Assembly: GCA_964562015.1 (NCBI GenBank)
Contig: CAZLRH010000042.1
Location: 1 to 19,068 of the forward strand
From: CAZLRH01 sp964562015
GTDB taxonomy: Bacteria > Verrucomicrobiota > Verrucomicrobiia > Opitutales > JABDGR01
Length of the DNA stretch: 19,068 bases
Reading direction: 5' to 3'
This document shows positions 13,063-19,068 of the stretch, piece after piece (the first letter of the stretch is position 1; every line of letters starts with the position of its first letter). Under the pieces are notes generated by a model. That model saw only the letters and a program-made list of their open reading frames with translations, did no database searches and was not told the DNA's origin. Both the position numbers and the translations under genes were made by a program.

Positions 13063-16000
13063 TCACGCTGATTTCGGCGTTGAATTGGCCTCCGGCGCTT
13101 CATCCAGCATCGCGCGCACCTTATGGGCGAGCAGCGTGGGGGTGAAAGGCTTTTGCAGAATCACCGCCGGGCGGTGCAGGACCCCTTGGTGGATCAAGGC
13201 GTTCTCCGTCGAGGCGGAGGCGAAAAGAATCTTGGTTTGCGGGGACAGCGCATGCACACGCACGGACAACTCGGGGCCATTCATATTCGGCATTACGACA
13301 TCGGTGAACAACAAATCCACGGGCGGGGTGCCGTTGGCCGGCAGCAGGTTGAGCGCATCGAGGCCATCGGCTGCCGCCAGCACGGTGTAGCCGAGCCGCC
13401 GCAACAACGTCGTCGTCATCTCGCGCATGGCGACGTCGTCCTCGGCCAGCAGGATGGTCTCCCGGCCGCGCGGCAAAAAGGGAGGGGTCGTGGCCGGGGC
13501 GGGGCCCGGGGCCGACACTTCCGCCTGGGGGAGAAAAATTTTGAACGTCGTGCCCCGGCCCGGCTCGCTGTAGATGGTGATATTGCCACCGCTTTGTTTG
13601 ATGATGCCATAACAGGTCGATAGTCCCAGGCCGGTGCCCTGGCCCACGCCTTTCGTCGTAAAAAAAGGCTCGAAGGCATGGGCTTTGACTTCGTCACTCA
13701 TGCCCGTGCCCGTATCCGAAACCGCCAGTAGCACGTAGCCGCCGGGCTTCATTTCCGTCGCCGGGCCCACTTGTTCCTGTTCCAAGGTGAAATTGGCGGT
13801 TTCCACCGTGAGCTTGCCTCCGTTCGGCATCGCGTCGGCGGCATTCATGGTAAGATTCAACAGCACCTGCTCAATCTGTCCGGCATCCACTTGGACGGTC
13901 TTGAGCTCCTTCGCCAGGACGAAGCGCACGTCGATGTCCGGGCCCACCAAGTGGCGCATGGAGTTCTCCATGTCGCTGATGATCGAGTTTAAATGGAGGA
14001 TTTCCGGGAACAGGAATTGTTTGCGCCCGTAAGCCAGCAGTTGCCGCGTCAGGGTGGCCGCGCGCCCCGCGGCCCGGCGGATTTCGGAGGCGCGGTAGAG
14101 CAGGGGGCTGTGCGACGGCAGTTCGGCCCGCAGCAGGTCACTCTGCCCGAGAATGGCCGTCATGATGCTGTTGAATTCGTGCGCGACGCCGCCGGCCAGT
14201 TTGCCAACGGTTTCCAATTTCTGGGATTGGAGCATTTGCGCCTCGAAACGTTTGCGCTCCGTAATGTCATGCACGATCACCACCGCGCCGGCCTTGACCC
14301 CGCGGTTGTCGTAAAAGGCCTGGCCGCTGACCAAGACCAGCCGGGGCGGCTGGCCTTTGGGCTTAATCACGGCCTCGATGTTGTTCACCGTGCCCTCCTG
14401 CAAGGCGCGGAACAGCGGTGTCTGCTCGAGCGGCATCGGGGTCTTGCCGTCGGGCAGATAAAGCTCAAAAAGATCGGGTCGCTTGGGATCGGGCCAGGTT
14501 TGTTCCGACAGGCCGTGCAGCTTGCGCAGGGCCCGGTTGAAAAGGATCGGCCCGCCCGCGGCGTCGCAGGCCAGGATACCGTCGGCCACATTCTCCAGGA
14601 CGGCCGTCAGCAGTTCCTGCTCTAGACGCTGGGCCTCCTCCACCCGGCGGCGGGCCGAGATATCCTGCGCCATCACGACAATGCCCACCACGGCGCCCTC
14701 CGTGTTCCGGTACGGCACCTTGTCGGTCTGCACCCAGATGTCTTTGCCGCCGGGCGTGCGAATCGTCTCGATGATGCCCAGCTTCGGCATGCCGGATTTA
14801 ATCACCTCCAGGTCGTCCGCATAAAATTTGGCGGCTTGCTCCGGATAATTTTCCATCGCCGCTTTGCCCTCGAGTTCCTCCACCGTTTTCCCGGCGGCCT
14901 CCGCGACCCGCCGGTTGACCCGCAGCACGCGGTTATGCGTGTCCTTGAACCAAATCAGGGCGGGAATAAGGTCGAAGAGCACTTGCAATTCGGCGGTCTG
15001 CCGCTGGAGCAACTCCTCGGTTTTTTTGCGCTCGGTGATGTCCGCGACCACGCCCACCAGGCGCACCAGCACGCCGGCGGCATCGCGCACCTGAAAGCCG
15101 CGCACCCGTACCCACCGGATTTCCCCATCGGGCCGCACGATGCGGTACTCCATCTCGATGCTCGGGGCATCACTTTTCAGTTGCGCGAAAACACCCAGCA
15201 CCCGCTCCCGGTCTTCCGGGAAGGTGAAATCGGCCCAGCGTTCCGGGTGCGCCAGAAAACTGGCCACCGGACGGCCCCAGATCCGCTCAAAGGCCGGGCT
15301 GACATAATGCACCGTCAGCATGTCCGGCGAACGAATCCAAAAGACGTCGGTGATGTTTTCGGTGAGCTGGCGGAACTTCACGTTGCTCTCCAGCAGCATC
15401 TTTTCCGCGAACTGGTGTTGGGCGACCTCGGCCTGAAGCGCCTGGTTGCTCTGCCGCAACTCGCCCGTGCGCTCGGCAATCCGCTCCTCGAGTTGGGATT
15501 GACCGAGCCGCAGATTTCGCTCCGCCTGCTTTTGATCATCGATATCGGTGCCGGTGCCGACCCACTGGATGATTTGCCCCGCCGCATTGCGCAGGGCCGA
15601 GGCGCGCCCCAGAAACCACCGGTAAGCGCCATCGGCCCCCCGTTTGAAGCGGTATTCAATCTCGTAGTCCTGCCCGGTGGTGATTGAGAGGGTCCAGCGG
15701 TCGATGCACCGCTGAAGATCCTCCGGATGGATGGCGGCCCGCCAGCCCCAGTTCAGCGTTTGCTCAAAGTTCAGGCCTGTGTAATCGAACCAGGATTTGT
15801 TGTAATAATCCAGGCACCCATCCGGGCGCGCCGTCCAAAGGATCAACGGCACGTTGTCCGCCAAAAAGCTGTACCGTTGGCTGCCTTCGAGCAAAACCGC
15901 CTCGACTTTGGCCTGCTTCAGCTCCTGCTCCGCCATTTTCAGGTCGTCGATATCCGTGCAGGTGCCAAACCACTTGGTGATTTTTCCGTCGGCGTCGCGG

Positions 16001-16299
16001 TGCGGCACGCCCCGGATCAGCCACCAGCGGTAAACGCCGTCGGCCCGGCGCAGGCGCGCCTCAAGCGAATATCTGGCTTCCCGCGTCACGGCGTCCTGCC
16101 ACTTTTCCCAGGCCTGCCGTTGGTCGTCGGGATGGAAGGGCTTGTTCCACGCTCCACCCAGGCTTTCCGCCAGTGTGAGCCCGGTATAATCCATCCACCT
16201 TTGATTAAAATAAATATTCCGGCCGTCGGGCTTGGTCACCCAGACGATTTGCGGCATCGCCTCCACCAGCGTGCAGAATTCCTCCTCGCCGAGAATCAT
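13063..16299 (-). CDS. multi-PAS hybrid sensor histidine kinase with C-terminal receiver
   Basis: The 1078-residue protein contains five PAS/PAC-type modules (about 4-118, 140-256, 305-424, 435-550 and 560-680), each ending in a D-I-(D/T/S) linker such as TDIDD or DITERK. A coiled linker lies near 257-305. The HisKA domain has phospho-acceptor H707 in GGVAHEFNS; the HATPase_c domain has N819, DTGTGM (862-867) and GTGLGLS (888-894). The receiver has E953/D954, phospho-acceptor D1000 in FTDVVMP and K1050. No membrane helix is seen, so it should be a soluble sensor. The ATG at 16299 overlaps the stop of the preceding kinase as ATGA; an upstream in-frame extension of 61 codons is only the shadow of that gene. 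Signal and output partner are unknown. It ends 86 nt from the convergent SDR gene. Confidence 0.93.
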   Translation of the reverse strand: MILGEEEFCTLVEAMPQIVWVTKPDGRNIYFNQRWMDYTGLTLAESLGGAWNKPFHPDDQRQAWEKWQDAVTREARYSLEARLRRADGVYRWWLIRGVPHRDADGKITKWFGTCTDIDDLKMAEQELKQAKVEAVLLEGSQRYSFLADNVPLILWTARPDGCLDYYNKSWFDYTGLNFEQTLNWGWRAAIHPEDLQRCIDRWTLSITTGQDYEIEYRFKRGADGAYRWFLGRASALRNAAGQIIQWVGTGTDIDDQKQAERNLRLGQSQLEERIAERTGELRQSNQALQAEVAQHQFAEKMLLESNVKFRQLTENITDVFWIRSPDMLTVHYVSPAFERIWGRPVASFLAHPERWADFTFPEDRERVLGVFAQLKSDAPSIEMEYRIVRPDGEIRWVRVRGFQVRDAAGVLVRLVGVVADITERKKTEELLQRQTAELQVLFDLIPALIWFKDTHNRVLRVNRRVAEAAGKTVEELEGKAAMENYPEQAAKFYADDLEVIKSGMPKLGIIETIRTPGGKDIWVQTDKVPYRNTEGAVVGIVVMAQDISARRRVEEAQRLEQELLTAVLENVADGILACDAAGGPILFNRALRKLHGLSEQTWPDPKRPDLFELYLPDGKTPMPLEQTPLFRALQEGTVNNIEAVIKPKGQPPRLVLVSGQAFYDNRGVKAGAVVIVHDITERKRFEAQMLQSQKLETVGKLAGGVAHEFNSIMTAILGQSDLLRAELPSHSPLLYRASEIRRAAGRAATLTRQLLAYGRKQFLFPEILHLNSIISDMENSMRHLVGPDIDVRFVLAKELKTVQVDAGQIEQVLLNLTMNAADAMPNGGKLTVETANFTLEQEQVGPATEMKPGGYVLLAVSDTGTGMSDEVKAHAFEPFFTTKGVGQGTGLGLSTCYGIIKQSGGNITIYSEPGRGTTFKIFLPQAEVSAPGPAPATTPPFLPRGRETILLAEDDVAMREMTTTLLRRLGYTVLAAADGLDALNLLPANGTPPVDLLFTDVVMPNMNGPELSVRVHALSPQTKILFASASTENALIHQGVLHRPAVILQKPFTPTLLAHKVRAMLDEAPEANSTPKSA

Positions 16300-17996
16300 G
16301 GCTGCGCTCCCGCCGGCGGTGAATCCAGCATTTCGCGCACTTTGTGGCACAGCGTGGCGGGGGAGTACGGCTTGGGCAGGAAATCCACGCCCTTTTCCAG
16401 CACGCCGGAACGCTCGATGGCCTCGTGAATATAACCGGAGGTGAACAGGATTTTCAGCTCGGGGTCGGTGGTTTTCAGCCACTCGGCCATCGCCTGGCCG
16501 CCCATCACCGGCATGATGACATCGGTGATCACCAATTGAAACGGTGCGCCCGCATGGCTGTGCGCCGCCCGCAAACCCTCCGCGCCGTTGGCGGCCAGCA
16601 CCACTTTGTAACCATGGGCTTGCAAGACCGTGCTGGCCAGGTTGCGGACCGCCGTCTCATCTTCCACCACGAGGATCGACTCCGTCCCGCGCGGCAACGG
16701 CATCGCCAGGCTCGACCGGCTCTCCGTCGCCGCCCCCGGCGTGATGCGGGGAAAATAGATTTTGAACGTCGTGCCCTTGCCGACCTCGCTTTCGAGGGTG
16801 ATGTGGCCGTTGCTTTGCTTGACGATGGTCTGGCACGTGGCCAGGCCCAACCCCGTGCCCTTGCCCGCGTCCTTGGTGGTGTAAAAGGCCTCAAATACCC
16901 GTGCTTTCACCGCCTCCGTCATGCCGCAGCCGGTGTCGCTGACGCTGAGCAGCACGTACTCCCCGGGCATCACGTCCAGATGCCCCTCGGCGTATTTTTT
17001 ATCCAGGGTCACGCGGCGCGTCGCGATGGTCACCCGGCCGCCGGTGGGCATGGCGTCGCGCGCATTGACGACGAGATTCATCAGCACCTGTCCCATATAA
17101 CCGGCATCCGCCAGCACGTGGCCCGCGTCCTGGTCCAAATCGATTTTCAATTCAATCTTTTCGTCCACCATCCGCCGCAGCATGTCCTCCACCTCCCGCA
17201 CCACGAAATTGAAGTCGAGTTCCACCGGCTGGACGACTTGTTTGCGGCTGAACACGAGCAATTGCGCCGTCAACTGGGCCGCCCGTTCCGCCGCCAGCCA
17301 GATCTGCCGGTTGTGCTCCTGCATGGCCGATTCCTCCACCAGGCCAAATTTCAACAATTCACTATACCCCATGATGACCGACAGCATGTTGTTGAAATCG
17401 TGGGCGATGCCGGAGGCCAGTTGCCCGAGCGCCTCCATCTTTTGGGATTCGACCAGCATGGCCTCCAGTTTGCGGCGTTCGGTGATGTCCCGAACATTGC
17501 ACTGGATCACCTTTTTGTCCCCCGCCTGGTAAACATTGCTGACAAACTCCACGGCAATTTTCAGGCCGTCCTTTGTTTCCAGGGGCAGATTATCGTAGTG
17601 CACATACCCCTTCGCCTGCAATCGCTCCAACATCACCTGGTTGGCCTCGATGTCTTTGAACGGGCTGAGTTCGCCAACGGTTTTACCGATCATTTCCGCC
17701 CGGGAAAACCCGAGCAGTTTGAACAGGTAGGGATTCACGTCGGTGATGCAACCGGTGCCCACGTCCAGAATCAGAATGCCATCCCGCGCCGCCTCAAAGA
17801 GCCGCCGGTAACTCAATTCCGAGGTGCGAATGCTCTGGGCTGAGCGGGTCTCGGTTTTTCTATTGTCCGGGTGCTCGTCGAACTCCTGCGCCTCCTGGTT
17901 TTTCTTTTGCTCACTTTCCGTATGACTGAGGAGCAAGCGGGCTCCCTGGGTATCCGTCATGGCCGGTTCTGCGTCGGACAAGATTTGGTCTTTCAT
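16296..17996 (-). CDS. PAS hybrid sensor histidine kinase with C-terminal receiver
   Basis: The 566-residue protein has a charged N-terminal region, one PAS/PAC module (about 62-175, ending NVRDITERRK), HisKA with H199 in GIAHDFNNM, HATPase_c with N311 (NARDAM), DTGCGM (354-359) and GTGLGLA (390-396), and a receiver with E445/D446, D492 (TDVIMP) and K542 (PKPYSP). No transmembrane segment is evident. Its kinase and receiver domains closely parallel those of the overlapping downstream kinase, and both proteins end in a similar HKVR-ML tail, suggesting tandem duplication. An alternative start is the ATG at residue 13 (17960); neither has a clear Shine-Dalgarno. With a terminal receiver and no DNA-binding domain, output must pass through a phosphotransfer protein or other partner not in the window. 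Confidence 0.92.
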   Translation of the reverse strand: MKDQILSDAEPAMTDTQGARLLLSHTESEQKKNQEAQEFDEHPDNRKTETRSAQSIRTSELSYRRLFEAARDGILILDVGTGCITDVNPYLFKLLGFSRAEMIGKTVGELSPFKDIEANQVMLERLQAKGYVHYDNLPLETKDGLKIAVEFVSNVYQAGDKKVIQCNVRDITERRKLEAMLVESQKMEALGQLASGIAHDFNNMLSVIMGYSELLKFGLVEESAMQEHNRQIWLAAERAAQLTAQLLVFSRKQVVQPVELDFNFVVREVEDMLRRMVDEKIELKIDLDQDAGHVLADAGYMGQVLMNLVVNARDAMPTGGRVTIATRRVTLDKKYAEGHLDVMPGEYVLLSVSDTGCGMTEAVKARVFEAFYTTKDAGKGTGLGLATCQTIVKQSNGHITLESEVGKGTTFKIYFPRITPGAATESRSSLAMPLPRGTESILVVEDETAVRNLASTVLQAHGYKVVLAANGAEGLRAAHSHAGAPFQLVITDVIMPVMGGQAMAEWLKTTDPELKILFTSGYIHEAIERSGVLEKGVDFLPKPYSPATLCHKVREMLDSPPAGAQP

Positions 17997-18083
17997 GGTT
18001 GCCCGTCAGCGTAAGCGCAAAGGACGCTTCCCACCATACGGTCTTTCCCTACCACATGAGTTAGCTTGGTATTTCGTCTAGCC

Positions 18084-18098
18084 TGCGCCAATGGCGCA
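18084..18098. promoter_or_regulatory. perfect odd palindrome, candidate operator
   Basis: TGCGCCA-A-TGGCGCA is a perfect 15-nt inverted repeat with a 1-nt centre, about 90 nt upstream of the kinase start. Five nucleotides further lies the 10-nt palindrome AGTCCGGACT (18104-18113). Such symmetry suits a dimeric transcription factor site. Which gene it controls is unknown. Confidence 0.4.
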
Positions 18099-18159
18099 AA
18101 AATAGTCCGGACTTTTTTGGTTGGACTCGACTCCGCGCGCCCGCCAGCATCGGCCCACG

Positions 18160-18179
18160 AAAAACGGCGCTTAACGCCG
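18160..18179 (-). terminator. possible Rho-independent terminator on the minus strand
   Basis: On the minus strand CGGCG (18179-18175), loop TTAAG, CGCCG (18169-18165) and TTTTT (18164-18160) form a small terminator-like structure. It would stop antisense transcription from the GH54 side or attenuate the kinase leader. The stem is only 5 bp, so confidence is low. Confidence 0.3.
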
Positions 18180-18364
18180 CGTCCCCGCCACCGGGTGGGT
18201 CGCGGTGGAAACCTGGCTCGGTGGCCAAGGCTTGTTCGCCGTTTTTCTCAACCCCAAAGTTTTACCCCCTTTGTCGCGCCGGTGCGTTCGTGCTTGGCCT
18301 GGCCGTAGTCCACGGCGGTCACGGGCAAAACGCCGAAGGGGAAACCTCCGTTTGATAAACCAAC

Positions 18365-19068
18365 ATGAAAACGAGAATCCATTTTGCGCTCATGCTCGCG
18401 CTGGCATTTACGCTGCCCGTAGCCACGATGTTCATCGCCAGAGCGGCCGGCGCGGGTGCCACGGGGACGCTACCCCGACCGGAGGGCCCGTGTGATATTT
18501 ATGCCGCCGGCGGCTCGCCCTGTGTGGCTGCCCACAGTACCACGCGCGCCTTGTGGGCCGCCTACAACGGCCCGCTTTACCAGGTCATGCGCCAGTCGGA
18601 CGGCAAGACCGCGGACATCGGCCTCGTCAAATCCTCTGCCACAGATGCCGGTGGCTATGCTGACGCAGCCGCCCAGGATGCCTTTTGCGCCAACACTTAT
18701 TGCTGGATCACCACCCTCTACGACCAATCCGGCAAGGGCAACCACCTCGTGCAGGCGCCGCACGGTGGCTTTAGCGGCCCGGCCCTGGGCGGATTTAACA
18801 ACCTCCCGGTCGCCGACTGGGCCCCGATTACGATCATGGGCCACAAGGCCTACGGTGTTTTCATCGCGCCGGGCATGGGCCTGCGCTGGAACGACGCGAA
18901 AGGCACCGCCGTGGATGACCAGGCGGAGGGCCAGTACTGGGTCGTGAATGGCCAGCACTACAACTCCGGCTGCTGCTACGATTACGGCAACGCCGAGACG
19001 GACAGCCGGGACGACGGTAACGGCACCATGGAGACCACCTACTATGGCAACGCCGCCAACTGGTATCA
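18365..19068 (+). CDS. abfB: alpha-L-arabinofuranosidase B, GH54 catalytic domain (5' part, runs off window)
   Basis: The first 234 codons encode a hydrophobic signal peptide (about 1-31, MLALAFTLPVATMFIARAAGA) and the start of a GH54 catalytic domain, which removes L-arabinofuranosyl side chains from arabinoxylan or arabinan. The sequence GPCDIYAAGGSPCVAAHSTT follows the fungal AbfB pattern closely, as do FCANTYCWITTLYDQSGKGN and CCYDYGNAETDS. Cysteines C43/C53, C108/C113 and the adjacent pair C203-C204 match the three disulfides of Aspergillus AbfB in spacing, including the rare vicinal one. The catalytic Glu and any arabinose-binding domain (CBM42) lie beyond the window. No Shine-Dalgarno precedes the ATG. 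GH54 is mainly known from fungi, so a bacterial copy points to transfer or a less sampled bacterial branch. Confidence 0.93.
   Translation, partial: MKTRIHFALMLALAFTLPVATMFIARAAGAGATGTLPRPEGPCDIYAAGGSPCVAAHSTTRALWAAYNGPLYQVMRQSDGKTADIGLVKSSATDAGGYADAAAQDAFCANTYCWITTLYDQSGKGNHLVQAPHGGFSGPALGGFNNLPVADWAPITIMGHKAYGVFIAPGMGLRWNDAKGTAVDDQAEGQYWVVNGQHYNSGCCYDYGNAETDSRDDGNGTMETTYYGNAANWY

Larger units (their letters stand above)
17997..18364. other. intergenic region between divergent kinase operon and GH54 gene
   Basis: These 368 nt contain no credible gene. They hold two tandem palindromes (18084-18098 and 18104-18113), a hairpin with a T-run on the minus strand (18160-18179) and, near the GH54 start, a small hairpin CGGCG (18313-18317) / CGCCG (18331-18335). 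Promoters for both flanking genes must lie here but I cannot place them. Confidence 0.6.

Noticed and set aside
16344..17843. 499-codon plus-strand frame opposite the one-PAS kinase
   Set aside because: The minus strand encodes complete kinase and receiver motifs here. The plus-strand translation is His/Arg/Gln-rich low-complexity, typical of antisense frames in GC-rich DNA.
18311..18352. Similarity to a cyclic-di-GMP-I riboswitch (CACGGGCAAA...GCCGAA)
   Set aside because: Only the first short block resembles the motif. The conserved GACGCAAAGCC block and the second helix are missing, so I do not call a riboswitch.

Overview
The window is high-GC bacterial DNA, most like a Verrucomicrobiota genome (perhaps Opitutales-like). 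That placement is an inference from the mix of polysaccharide-degrading enzymes (GH29, GH54), a Tat-exported TIM-barrel-like protein, PAS-rich hybrid kinases, weak Shine-Dalgarno sites and short GC-rich palindromic repeats. No marker gene proves it. There are no rRNA or tRNA genes, no CRISPR array and no insertion sequence.

Layout. (1) 1-782: the 3' part of a GH29 alpha-L-fucosidase. (2) 1058-7818: a tight eight-gene plus-strand operon for membrane fatty-acid modification: acyl desaturase, FAD oxidoreductase, DUF1365 protein, CFA-family methyltransferase, DUF2892 membrane peptide, DUF1475 membrane protein, DUF1295 membrane protein and a second CFA-family methyltransferase. Four junctions are 4-nt ATGA/GTGA overlaps. 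(3) 7859-9255, minus strand and convergent: an RskA-type anti-sigma factor and its ECF sigma factor, also overlapping by ATGA. (4) 9401-9630: intergenic DNA with an inverted pair of REP-like palindromes. (5) 9631-12046, minus: a Tat-exported protein of unknown function and an SDR oxidoreductase; a second SDR (12221-12976) is divergent and resembles sugar-acid dehydrogenases. (6) 13063-17996, minus: two translationally coupled cytoplasmic PAS/histidine-kinase/receiver hybrids. (7) 18365-end, plus: the 5' part of a GH54 alpha-L-arabinofuranosidase.

How it works together. The gene set in blocks 2 and 3 (amine-oxidase-like flavoprotein, DUF1365, CFA methyltransferase, DUF1295, sigma, anti-sigma) is the one I recall from Mycobacterium tuberculosis Rv0449c-Rv0444c (ufaA1, sigK, rskA), here extended by a desaturase, a second methyltransferase and two small membrane proteins. 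The strongest new observation is a promoter-like motif, CTGCATCC followed after 16 nt by CGNNT, just upstream of both the desaturase operon and the sigma gene. The two sites match at 24 of 40 aligned positions. This suggests that the sigma factor activates itself and the lipid operon, making a self-contained membrane stress-response regulon. Both methyltransferases lack the Cys of cyclopropane synthases in the YSCAY motif, so methyl-branched or furan fatty acids are possible products. The flanking glycoside hydrolases, SDRs and kinases have no clear link to this regulon.
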